Assembly: GCA_031263265.1 (NCBI GenBank)
Contig: JAISGE010000083.1
Coordinates: forward strand, 1-6,301
Reading direction: 5' to 3'
Source of the DNA: Treponema sp.
GTDB lineage: Bacteria; Spirochaetota; Spirochaetia; Treponematales; Breznakiellaceae
DNA length: 6,301 nucleotides
Position numbers and translations under genes: made by a program. The notes under the pieces were generated by a model. It worked only from the letters and a program-made list of their open reading frames with translations. It did not search any database and was not told the origin of the DNA. Below, in pieces: positions 1 to 6,250 of the stretch (the first letter of the stretch is position 1; every line of letters starts with the position of its first letter).

Positions 1-8
1 TACCCATT

Positions 9-37
9 AATATACTAATATTATGGCAACTTGTCAA
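9..37 (-). promoter_or_regulatory. Sigma70-type promoter firing leftward out of the window
   Basis: Read on the minus strand, a perfect TTGACA (32-37) is followed by a 17-base spacer and TATATT (9-14), which matches TATAAT at five of six positions. The segment is AT-rich, unlike the GC-rich repeats next to it. The promoter points to a minus-strand gene beyond position 1 that cannot be seen. A 6-bp inverted repeat, ATTTTC (39-44) and GAAAAT (51-56) with a 6-base loop, lies just upstream of the -35 box. Box matches and spacing are seen directly; activity is inferred. Confidence 0.6.
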
Positions 38-120
38 TATTTTCTACAAAGAAAATGCCATTTCTGTGGGTGCGCCTGCGGCGGGCGAGGTGGGTACGGC
101 GTTAGGTGAAAACCGGCGTG

Positions 121-226
121 CGTCCCTTCGTTCCTACTTCTAACGAAGCCTGCTCTGTCATACTGCCAAACTGCAATGCCCCCGTATTGGATAGCACTCA
201 TCACAGGTATCAGGAACGAAGGGACG
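121..226. repeat. Perfect 15-bp inverted repeat inside repeat unit 1
   Basis: CGTCCCTTCGTTCCT at 121-135 is exactly reverse-complementary to 212-226, enclosing about 76 bases. Part of the left arm, CTTCGTT (126-132), can also pair with AACGAAG at 142-148 across a 9-base loop. The left arm therefore has two mutually exclusive partners, one local and one distant. The pairing is read directly from the sequence; any function is inference. Confidence 0.8.
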
Positions 227-315
227 TCCACCCCATTTCCTACCACACGGAAATCACTTCGCCCACCGCAGGTGCGCCTGCGGCGGGCGAGGTGGGTACG
301 GCGTTAGGTGAAAAC

Positions 316-421
316 CGTCCCTTCGTTCCTACTTCTAACGAAGCCTGCTCTGTCATACTGCCAAACAGCAATGCCCCCGTATTGGATAGCACTCATCACA
401 GGTATCAAGAACGAAGGGACG
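316..421. repeat. 15-bp inverted repeat (14 of 15 paired) inside repeat unit 2
   Basis: This is the counterpart of the inverted repeat in unit 1. The left arm 316-330 pairs with 407-421 except for one mismatch at 408 (A where unit 1 has G). The alternative local partner, CTTCGTT (321-327) with AACGAAG (337-343), is also kept. Both pairing options persist while nearby bases have changed. Confidence 0.75.
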
Positions 422-457
422 TACACCCCCATTTCCTTACCACACGGAAATCACTTC

Positions 458-486
458 GCCCACCGCAGGTGCGCCCACCGCAGGTG
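458..486. repeat. Two copies of a 14-mer with 15-base period at the array end
   Basis: GCCCACCGCAGGTG occurs at 458-471 and again at 473-486. This is the unit-junction motif (also at 261-274) duplicated at the edge of the array, four bases before the TraB-family stop codon. It looks like a truncation or slippage product where the array meets the gene. Confidence 0.75.
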
Positions 487-489
487 ACC

Positions 490-1680
490 TTACTTTACCA
501 GTAATGTTGCTAAGGAAGGAATGGAAATGAAGTTCCCCAAGGCGCCCCCTAAGGAAGAGAGAAAAAAGACCAACAGCGCCCGGGTGATGCGGTTCCGGTA
601 GATTCCCTTGAGACTGGTAACGTCCTCGGAAATAGTCTGAGTATCTGAAACCCGGGGTTTTCGGAGGTTCACTTCGGTAAGTCCTGAAAAGAGTCCCACC
701 CCGATGAAGGGGTTGATCGTGGCGATTGGAGCGCCAAAAAAGGAGACCACCATGGAGAGGGGATGCCCCAGCGCGAGGAGGGTGCCTAAAGCGGCCAGGG
801 AACCGTTGAGTAAAGCCCAACGGAGGAGCATACTCAGGCTTACCCCCGCGCCGGCCTTGAAGAAACCCAGGATAATGAGGGCCCCAATGAGGACTGGTAT
901 GATCCACCCGGCGATCTTGGAGAAAACTTGCGGTTTCGGAATGGTTTCCAAGTCTGAAACATCCTCCGTTACCTTCCCGGAAGCTATCTTTTCCAGTTGG
1001 TCCTTGATTCCCTGGATGTGCCCAGCTCCCACAACCGCTACCTGTTTCTTGATGGTTCCGCCCTTACCCTTGGCCCATATATGGGCGGCTAAGTAGCGAT
1101 CCCGTTCATCAATGAGGGTCTCTTTGACCGGGGGCAGGTATTCGGACAAGGCGGACATCATACCATCAAGTTCGCTCCGGGTTTTCAGGTTTTCAATCTC
1201 GGCTTCACTTAATTGTTCGGTTGAAAAGGCGCTGGATAAGAGGGCAGCCAAGAGCTTGCATTTGTTCCAGAGACCGCACCGGGCCCAGGCCCGGCGGAGG
1301 GTTACCTGTACTTCCCGGTCACATAAAGCATAGGGGATACCCAAGGTAAGTGCGGTTTCCACTGCGGTTTTCATTTCCTCTCCAGGTTTAACCCCTAGTT
1401 CAGCGCCCATGCGACGCTGAAAACTGGATAAGACCAGATTGGCGATAAGGAGAAACCCCTTACCTTCTTTAAAGATCTTGGCCACATCCAATTGCTCCCA
1501 GGTTTCCTTTTCGCTAATGGACTGGTACCTTCCTGTATCCAGTTCAACGCAGACCATATCAGGCCGCACCTCCTGGATTATCTGGCTTACTTCATCAATG
1601 CTATCCCGTGAAACATGCGCGGTTCCGATAAGGATAATTTCCCGTTCCTTGAACTTGAGGGTCATACAGGTATCGTTCAT
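490..1680 (-). CDS. TraB/PrgY-family membrane protein (TraB/GumN/Tiki superfamily)
   Basis: This 396-residue protein has the family architecture. An N-terminal cytosolic or peripheral domain carries GTAHVS (residues 19-24, H22), a VELD..R motif (E46, R51), an ERD segment (192-194) and VGAGH (217-221, H221). These conserved Gly-His and Glu positions relate the family to Tiki-type metalloproteases and to GumN. The C-terminal part (about 255-396) is membrane-embedded: hydrophobic stretches near 258-275, 285-305, 308-333 and 368-394, with a conserved-looking HPLSMVVSFFGAP segment at 306-318. In Enterococcus, PrgY and TraB lower endogenous pheromone activity; the role in spirochaetes is not established. 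The start is the ATG at 1680, with AAGGA 7 bases upstream. The length is normal for the family, so the repeats at its 3' end have not truncated it. It lies 40 bases after the TPR gene on the same strand and is probably co-transcribed with it. Confidence 0.9.
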   Translation of the reverse strand: MNDTCMTLKFKEREIILIGTAHVSRDSIDEVSQIIQEVRPDMVCVELDTGRYQSISEKETWEQLDVAKIFKEGKGFLLIANLVLSSFQRRMGAELGVKPGEEMKTAVETALTLGIPYALCDREVQVTLRRAWARCGLWNKCKLLAALLSSAFSTEQLSEAEIENLKTRSELDGMMSALSEYLPPVKETLIDERDRYLAAHIWAKGKGGTIKKQVAVVGAGHIQGIKDQLEKIASGKVTEDVSDLETIPKPQVFSKIAGWIIPVLIGALIILGFFKAGAGVSLSMLLRWALLNGSLAALGTLLALGHPLSMVVSFFGAPIATINPFIGVGLFSGLTEVNLRKPRVSDTQTISEDVTSLKGIYRNRITRALLVFFLSSLGGALGNFISIPSLATLLVK

Positions 1681-1720
1681 AGTTTTTTCCTTTTTGTCGC
1701 TTGATTGGGATACTCAAACC

Positions 1721-3148
1721 TTACGCATTATCCTTCAGGGTAAGGTTTCGCTGTTCAAAGGCCCATTCATTCAAACGCCATTCAATCTGCTTAAGCCGGT
1801 TGAGTTTCTTAACCTGTATAAAATAGGTATCTGCTAAGGTTTTACTGCCCCGAATATCGTAGTAATTGGCCAGGTAGTAACTCATCTGAGCCTTGGTATC
1901 CTCGTCTTTTTCTTTTTCCAGCCTGACCATGAAGTCCTTATCCCCGGAGAGATCGTGGTACAACCGGAGCATATACCATGCGGTAGCCTCCCGTGGGACC
2001 CCTCGCATAGCCTTTTGCAAAAATTGTTTCAATTCAGGATCCGTTAATTTCCCTGCCCGCATCCAGTTCATAGCAGCCAGGAGAGCATAGTTTGCTTCTT
2101 TGGGAGCCCGTTTATAGGCTTCAAGAAAGGCATCCCGAGCCGTTGCCCATTGACCCTTTCTCATATTGAGGATTCCCAGGCTTTCAAAGGCAAAGTAGTA
2201 ATCCGGCTTGAGCTGTGCAACAGCCATATATGCCTGTTCCGCCCCTTCATAATCCTTAAGCTCATCCTTAATGCCCGCGATGTACACATAGGCAAAGAAA
2301 TTCCCAGGATCAAGACTGATGGCCCGCTCATATTCCTCCAGGGCTTCGGGTTTTCTGTCTAAATCCATCAACACTGCAGCCCGGTCCACGGCTATCCAGT
2401 AATCGGTTCCATCAAGCTGTTTGGCCACATCCAGGTCTGCCAAGGCCCGGGTAAAAAACCGGGCATTCCGGTACAGCCTGGCCCGCTCGACCAGAGGGCT
2501 TATCCACTGGGGGAAGCGGGCGATGGCCTTGTTAAGCAGGGCTTCGGCGCTTTGGCTATCCTCGGTATACCGGAAAGCCTGGGCTCTCCCTACCAGGGCA
2601 TCCCCATTTTCCGGTTCTACTGCCAAAACCCGGTCGAAATAGGAGGCTGCGGTCCGCCATGACCGGCTTTGTAGGCTTATGGTACCCAAGGATACAAGGG
2701 CTTGCACATGAACCGGATCGATCTTAAGAATCCGGTCCAGAAGGTTCCGTTGTTCCCGTCCCCTGCCTGCAGCGGATTCAATGGCAGCAAGGACGAAAAG
2801 GGCTTCGGTATTCGTCCTTTCCGCGGCAATGATCTGTTCGGCGATGACCCGGGCCTCGTTTGTCCGGCCTGCGGAATTCAAGATCGATGCCTGTAAGAGC
2901 CGGATCCCCGAGGATTCCTGTTCCGCAATAGGAAGCTCCTCAAACAAGGCCATAGCCCCGGCATAATCCTGAACCAGTAAACGGTCGGTAACCCTTGTAA
3001 GGACCGCTTCAGTACTGGGCGGTTCACCGGTATCTGCAAAGACCCCAAGGCTGTACTTGCCCAGCAAAAGCAGCACCCAGAGGACCAAGCATAAGTGCTT
3101 ATGTTTCCCCTTCTTTTTTCTCGCATGTATAGTTTTTATCGTAATCAC
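1721..3148 (-). CDS. Exported tetratricopeptide-repeat (TPR) protein
   Basis: Starting at the GTG at 3148, the protein has 475 residues. A strongly basic n-region (residues 5-18, rich in Lys, Arg and His), a hydrophobic core (LCLVLWVLLLLG, 19-30) and a VFA-D site near residue 38 form a signal peptide; there is no lipobox cysteine. The rest is helical TPR repeats from about residue 48 to 350, clearest at about 150-181, 183-215, 250-283, 284-317 and 318-350 (for example ALEEYERAISLDPGN, with the A/Y/A/P spacing of TPR helix pairs). The C-terminus past 380 is helical and charged without clear repeats. TPR proteins are scaffolds, so this one likely acts in the periplasm. A longer frame opens with an ATG at 3199, but that codon lies upstream of the promoter and has a poorly spaced Shine-Dalgarno, whereas GTG 3148 has GAGGGGG 6 bases before it. 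The TraB-family gene follows 40 bases downstream. Confidence 0.88.
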   Translation of the reverse strand: MITIKTIHARKKKGKHKHLCLVLWVLLLLGKYSLGVFADTGEPPSTEAVLTRVTDRLLVQDYAGAMALFEELPIAEQESSGIRLLQASILNSAGRTNEARVIAEQIIAAERTNTEALFVLAAIESAAGRGREQRNLLDRILKIDPVHVQALVSLGTISLQSRSWRTAASYFDRVLAVEPENGDALVGRAQAFRYTEDSQSAEALLNKAIARFPQWISPLVERARLYRNARFFTRALADLDVAKQLDGTDYWIAVDRAAVLMDLDRKPEALEEYERAISLDPGNFFAYVYIAGIKDELKDYEGAEQAYMAVAQLKPDYYFAFESLGILNMRKGQWATARDAFLEAYKRAPKEANYALLAAMNWMRAGKLTDPELKQFLQKAMRGVPREATAWYMLRLYHDLSGDKDFMVRLEKEKDEDTKAQMSYYLANYYDIRGSKTLADTYFIQVKKLNRLKQIEWRLNEWAFEQRNLTLKDNA

Positions 3149-3154
3149 TGTGAA

Positions 3155-3195
3155 CCCCCTCAAGATACTATATCCATTCTTTTCTATATCGGCAA
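3155..3195 (-). promoter_or_regulatory. Promoter and ribosome binding site of the TPR-TraB operon
   Basis: On the minus strand, TTGCCG (3190-3195), a 17-base spacer and TATAGT (3167-3172, five of six) form a sigma70-type promoter. Transcription should begin near 3160, giving a very short leader. The Shine-Dalgarno GAGGGGG (3155-3161) sits 6 bases before GTG 3148. The promoter lies inside the longer open frame that begins at 3199, which argues that the frame upstream of 3148 is not translated. The boxes closely resemble those of the nuclease-like gene (TTGCCA, 17 bases, TATAGT). Confidence 0.65.
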
Positions 3196-3280
3196 GCATA
3201 TCTCCCGCATGTAACCGTATATTTCATTATGTTACAAGGAATTAAAAAGTAAATGACGCCGCCTTGGGCTGCTATTCCCC

Positions 3281-3310
3281 TTGACTTTTTTCAAAGACCG
3301 ATGATACTAT
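3281..3310 (+). promoter_or_regulatory. Candidate promoter for the 602-residue gene
   Basis: TTGACT (3281-3286, five of six) is followed by an 18-base spacer and TACTAT (3305-3310, four of six). TATTAT at 3308-3313 is a better -10 box but would need a 21-base spacer. This would leave a leader of about 160 bases. A second, weaker option is TTGATA (3410-3415) with TATGCT (3434-3439, 18-base spacer), which would place the first palindrome of the duplicated block across the -10 region. Which one is used cannot be decided from sequence. Confidence 0.35.
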
Positions 3311-3420
3311 TATCCGAAATTAATCTCAATTCCATTCTTCGGAATAGGGCCTTTCATTTTTACATCTCTTCTAAAAAGTAAATGCAGGACCTCTGGGTGT
3401 ACCGGAAAGTTGATACGGGG

Positions 3421-3465
3421 GATACATTAGTACTATGCTTAAAGGAGATATATTAGTACTATGCT
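3421..3465 (+). repeat. Duplicated 19-base leader block with TAGTACTA palindromes
   Basis: GATACATTAGTACTATGCT (3421-3439) recurs as GATATATTAGTACTATGCT (3447-3465), identical at 18 of 19 positions with a 26-base period. Each copy contains the palindrome TAGTACTA (3428-3435 and 3454-3461) and an ATG. The first ATG (3435) opens a 10-codon frame ending at TAA 3465-3467. The second (3461) opens ATG-CTA-AAT-TAG, ending 6 bases before the real gene. AAAGGAG (3440-3446) precedes the second block. It could be an operator pair or a small leader-peptide arrangement; both are inference. Confidence 0.6.
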
Positions 3466-3478
3466 AAATTAGAACAAA

Positions 3479-5287
3479 ATGAAAAAACCGATATTTCCTC
3501 GAGTGATTATAACTCTCCTCTTTTACGGAATGATATTGGTGGTACTTGGAACCTTGCAGTTTGCCCAGAAAGAGACTTTTACCTGGCAGTTGGGGAATTT
3601 GGTGGTAAGCGGCCGGTATCGTTCCGCTGAGTATGCCAAGGCGGCCGAGTCCTACCCTCTGTCAGGGGACTTGTTGATTTCCTTTGAAGGCATGGGATTC
3701 AATATCACTAACCGGAATAATGGATTCAGTCTGATAACGGCTTCAGGAACCAAAGAGGCGGTGCTTCCTGAAGCTATGATTATAGCCGATGATACCTTGA
3801 GGATCCAGATTCCAGGGGGTACGGAACTCCTTTTTATCGTCCAGGATGCCAAGGAAAACCAAGAACTGGTGATACAGGCCCTTTTAGGGGAGGATATTGT
3901 GGGCTTGGAGCTTCCCTATAAACCGCTCAGGAGCTCTCGAGCCCATGATAGGGGTAAAGGGATCGAAGTGCTCACGGATACGGGAATAACCTATGGGTTT
4001 GGTCGACCCTTGTTGGATTCAGAACGCCAAATTCTGATACTCCGCCAAGAAGTTCCCTTTATTTCCTATCGGCCCGTCCTGGAAGATAAGTCTTTTAGCG
4101 TACAGGACTTTAGCATTACCCCTGCTGAGGATACACAAGCCTATACTGAAATCATAAACCGCTGGCGGAATCAGAGTTTTACGCTTTGGGGCAGGACCAT
4201 TTCTAGCAGTAATAATGAAGATCTGGTAGTGGCCTATGGGGGAGAAGCAGCAAGCCGGGGAACCTATCGGCAGGCTATTGCAGCGGTTTCTTCTGCTTTT
4301 CTCAATGGAAATCAGAGAACCTATGAGTCTACGGTGTTTCTGGGTCAATTGGATCAAGGGGTTCGCTCTCTTGCGGCCTTTGAACGGAATACTTTGAACC
4401 GTCTTTCCGGGATGCTCAACGATCAACCCTTGGAATTATTAAAAGAACCCCATGTTTTTGAATACCTTGCGGTTCGAGGGTATCTTACGGTACTCGAGGG
4501 CGCGGTGAAGATGGTAAATTCCCTGGATCCGGTTACGGTATCTCTAGAGCTTATCCCCGGCATGTTCGAGGGATATACTGATTGGAGGCAGTACCGTTCT
4601 ATTGTAGGAAATATAGGAAATACGGAAAATCCTTTTGTACGATTTATCGATCAAATGTATTTCATTATTTCCCAGGATCTTAAAAAGTCCCCTGAAGGAG
4701 ACCAGGCCTTTGTGTTTTCTGACAGTATGGCGGATATGGAATTCAACCTGCGTCTGGGGAAAGCCCTCATGGTATACGCGGAAAACGCCGGTGCTCTGGA
4801 TTGGGCGGCCATAGGCCGTTCCCTCATTTTATCGGTACTCTCCTTGGTGAATGATGCAGGAACCGTTCCTGCAAGACTCCTCCTCTCAGAAACCGGAAGC
4901 TTCAGCGAAGATACCGCTACTGCCCGGCTCAGTTCTGCCCAGATCTACCGTATCTTGACCCCTAGTGAAAATTACCCACGGGCGGTAAGTATCAGTAGCG
5001 CGGCCAATGCGATCTGGGCCTGGACCGGCGCTTCTGACATCTCGGTAAGCCAAGGAAATACGATGCTGGATATTGCGGTATCATTTCCCGTAGATGAAAT
5101 CCATTATATGCTCATCCGCGGGATCTCCCGGCCAAACCGAATTCAGATCTACGATATAGATTATCGAACCGCTCCTGACTTTGAACGGTATAATTCCTCT
5201 GGCTGGGTTTACTCAGCATCAGAACGGACATTGCTGCTTAAGATGCGACACCGCAACCCGGTAGAGCATATCAGGATATTTTACTAA
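3479..5287 (+). CDS. Exported or membrane-anchored protein of unknown function (602 residues)
   Basis: I do not recognise this protein. It starts with a short basic n-region (MKKPIFPR) and one hydrophobic segment (about residues 9-28), so it is exported or anchored by a signal anchor; there is no lipobox cysteine and no ideal signal peptidase I site. The region after the anchor (about 30-230) alternates hydrophobic and polar residues in a way that suggests beta strands. The middle (about 230-510) is mixed and more helical. The last 65 residues look beta-rich again, with GISRPNRIQIYD and a W-Y-...-LLLKM pattern like a beta-sandwich end domain. No catalytic motif stands out. The ATG at 3479 is the first possible start because an in-frame TAG sits at 3470-3472; no good Shine-Dalgarno lies directly upstream, as the only strong one (AAAGGAG) ends 32 bases away. 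It stands alone, divergent from the TPR-TraB operon and convergent with the nuclease-like gene. Long intact frame and signal segment make it a real gene. Confidence 0.85.
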   Translation: MKKPIFPRVIITLLFYGMILVVLGTLQFAQKETFTWQLGNLVVSGRYRSAEYAKAAESYPLSGDLLISFEGMGFNITNRNNGFSLITASGTKEAVLPEAMIIADDTLRIQIPGGTELLFIVQDAKENQELVIQALLGEDIVGLELPYKPLRSSRAHDRGKGIEVLTDTGITYGFGRPLLDSERQILILRQEVPFISYRPVLEDKSFSVQDFSITPAEDTQAYTEIINRWRNQSFTLWGRTISSSNNEDLVVAYGGEAASRGTYRQAIAAVSSAFLNGNQRTYESTVFLGQLDQGVRSLAAFERNTLNRLSGMLNDQPLELLKEPHVFEYLAVRGYLTVLEGAVKMVNSLDPVTVSLELIPGMFEGYTDWRQYRSIVGNIGNTENPFVRFIDQMYFIISQDLKKSPEGDQAFVFSDSMADMEFNLRLGKALMVYAENAGALDWAAIGRSLILSVLSLVNDAGTVPARLLLSETGSFSEDTATARLSSAQIYRILTPSENYPRAVSISSAANAIWAWTGASDISVSQGNTMLDIAVSFPVDEIHYMLIRGISRPNRIQIYDIDYRTAPDFERYNSSGWVYSASERTLLLKMRHRNPVEHIRIFY

Positions 5288-5291
5288 TTTG

Positions 5292-5397
5292 AGGCTGTTT
5301 CAAAAGGTTCCCGGGTTGTGAAACTGGCTCAGGGAACCGTACCATAGCAGGATAAACGCACAGAAAAGCAATGAGCCGAGAAAAGATCGAACAGCCT
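5292..5397. repeat. 8-bp inverted repeat framing the convergent intergenic region
   Basis: AGGCTGTT (5292-5299) and AACAGCCT (5390-5397) are exact reverse complements and bracket nearly the whole 108-base spacer between two convergent genes. The left copy sits in GAGGCTGTTTCAAAA, which resembles insertion-sequence terminal repeats as I remember them. The right copy overlaps the TAG stop of the nuclease-like gene. No transposase remains between them, so at most this is a relic; chance or a terminator stem is equally possible. Confidence 0.4.
5302..5338 (-). terminator. Hairpin terminator between convergent genes
   Basis: GGTTCCC (5306-5312) and GGGAACC (5332-5338) form a 7-bp perfect stem with a 19-base loop. 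Read on the minus strand, the stem is followed at once by TTTT (5305-5302), fitting a weak intrinsic terminator for the nuclease-like gene. On the plus strand no T-run follows, so termination of the 602-residue gene there is less certain, although the hairpin begins only 18 bases after its stop codon. Confidence 0.5.
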
Positions 5398-6241
5398 ATT
5401 CGGTGCTTAAATACTGAAAGACCGTGCCGAGCGGTAGCTCAAGGGCTTTAGCTATCTGTAGGGGATCCATTCCATATTTTTGCAACTTTCTCACATCCTC
5501 CCCGTGGGCTTCGTCCCAGCCTTTAGCTTCCCACTTTGCCGTCAAGCCAAACTCTTCCAACACTTCCTCAAACGATGCTTCTGACATCCTCAGTACCTCC
5601 TTGAACCCAGGGCTATTCGCCTGTAATACTACGTACATATATGCCGATAACGGCGCCCCTTTCGGCATCCCTTTCCCTCTCTCTAATATCGCCCGTAATC
5701 CCTCCCCGTTCAACCCGCTACGCAGCCCTTGGAGCCAGACCCCTGCTTCCCCATCTAAGCGCTTGCTCTCCACTAGCTGGATCCCCACAATGTCTCCCCT
5801 CACCCGGTATATCCCGGCCCTTTCTTCCACTACCTCGTACCGGTACGCCTCCTGTAAATAATGGACCAGTTCTCTCGGATACGCCTCTGCCACAAAACTG
5901 ATGGTCATGTCCCGGATGTCCACTCCGTTCAAGACACTGTACAGCCTCGCGTAGGCCCCTACCTGGTGAAAATCTGCTATCGAAACATGATCCTTGGGGC
6001 TTTTGTACTCGATAAGGTTTACCGTCCTGAAGATAGCCCCGATGGGCTGTTCTATGGTTACGCCCGGTTTTTTCTTGATGATAAGCACGTCTATTCTCAG
6101 TGGCTGGCTGTTCAGGGGGTGCTCAAACTCAAAACTCAGGACATCCCGGTAGGGGTAGAGTTCCAGCCTGATGGCATCAAAGAAGGCGGTATGCCAGGCT
6201 ATGGGCTTGGGTGGTTCTGGGTTTTCTTGTGTTGCTGCGAT
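5396..6241 (-). CDS. PD-(D/E)XK nuclease-like protein, Rpn/YhgA-like type, with an apparent ATC start
   Basis: Read from ATC 6241 the product has 281 residues. It carries a PD-(D/E)XK core: D51 in LRIDVLII and E78-x-K80 in LIEYKSP, followed by a helix containing FHQVGAYARLY. This is the arrangement of Rpn/YhgA-like transposase-associated nucleases. The C-terminus (about 245-281, for example GMDPLQIAKALELPLGTVFQYL) looks like a small helix-turn-helix. The first conventional start codon is the GTG at 6088 (codon 52), which would begin immediately after catalytic D51 and remove the first strand of the fold. The open frame extends to a TAA at 6257-6259 and stays protein-like (PKPIAWHTAFFDAIRLEL, residues 11-28). 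An AGAGGAG (6251-6257) lies 9 bases before the ATC, and a strong promoter lies just upstream. Either ATC is used as a rare start or an ATG has mutated and expression is reduced. Family membership is well supported; nuclease activity is inferred. Confidence 0.8.
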   Translation of the reverse strand: MAATQENPEPPKPIAWHTAFFDAIRLELYPYRDVLSFEFEHPLNSQPLRIDVLIIKKKPGVTIEQPIGAIFRTVNLIEYKSPKDHVSIADFHQVGAYARLYSVLNGVDIRDMTISFVAEAYPRELVHYLQEAYRYEVVEERAGIYRVRGDIVGIQLVESKRLDGEAGVWLQGLRSGLNGEGLRAILERGKGMPKGAPLSAYMYVVLQANSPGFKEVLRMSEASFEEVLEEFGLTAKWEAKGWDEAHGEDVRKLQKYGMDPLQIAKALELPLGTVFQYLSTE

Positions 6242-6250
6242 GGCTGCGTT

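Larger units (their letters stand above)
69..489. repeat. Tandem array of ~200-bp nested-palindromic repeat units (two full units and a fragment)
   Basis: Unit 1 spans 69-270 (202 bp), unit 2 spans 271-467 (197 bp), and a fragment at 468-489 restarts with GGTGCGCC. The units are nearly identical. Unit 2 lacks a 7-base segment (GGCGTGC after AAAACC), gains two single bases near 425-437, and has a few substitutions. Each unit opens with a GC-rich block (69-92) that is an imperfect inverted copy (about 20 of 24 positions) of the block spanning the unit junction (255-278; again at 452-475). The array ends within a few bases of the TAA stop of the TraB-family gene. A plus-strand reading frame (106-504) crosses both units but has no ribosome binding site and looks like chance openness of the repeat. 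This could be a MITE- or REP-like intergenic element or a structured RNA; the sequence alone does not decide. Confidence 0.85.
3149..3478. other. Divergent intergenic regulatory region
   Basis: These 330 bases separate the minus-strand TPR gene from the plus-strand 602-residue gene. They hold the TPR promoter (left), a possible plus-strand promoter near 3281-3310, and a duplicated block at 3421-3465. A 13-base direct repeat TAAAAAGTAAATG occurs at 3243-3255 and 3372-3384. A weak hairpin, ATTCC/GGAAT, lies near 3330-3346. I find no convincing protein gene or known RNA family here. Confidence 0.6.

Noticed and set aside
34..246. Minus-strand 70-codon frame in repeat unit 1
   Set aside because: It lies in the repeat and runs across the minus-strand promoter at 9-37; the same sequence is also open on the other strand.
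69..467. CRISPR array
   Set aside because: There are only two units of about 200 bp with no short-repeat and unique-spacer alternation; the units are near-identical throughout.
106..504. Plus-strand 132-codon frame from a GTG across the repeats, as a gene
   Set aside because: It has no ribosome binding site, consists of the repeat units, and its tail overlaps the TraB-family stop; no domain is seen.
437..907. Minus-strand 156-codon frame overlapping the TraB-family 3' end
   Set aside because: It is in another frame of a gene with clear family motifs, and its composition (rich in Arg, Gly, His and Pro) is typical of a shadow frame.
3435..3467. Ten-codon leader peptide as a definite gene
   Set aside because: It overlaps the duplicated block and has a Shine-Dalgarno only at a poor distance; kept as part of a finding rather than called.
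5424..5861. Plus-strand frame opposite the nuclease-like gene
   Set aside because: The minus strand carries the PD-(D/E)XK motifs and a promoter; the plus frame is Ser/Pro-rich shadow.
5396..6088. Nuclease-like gene starting at GTG 6088
   Set aside because: It would begin one codon after the catalytic Asp, has no suitable Shine-Dalgarno, and ignores the promoter and ribosome binding site at 6251-6294.
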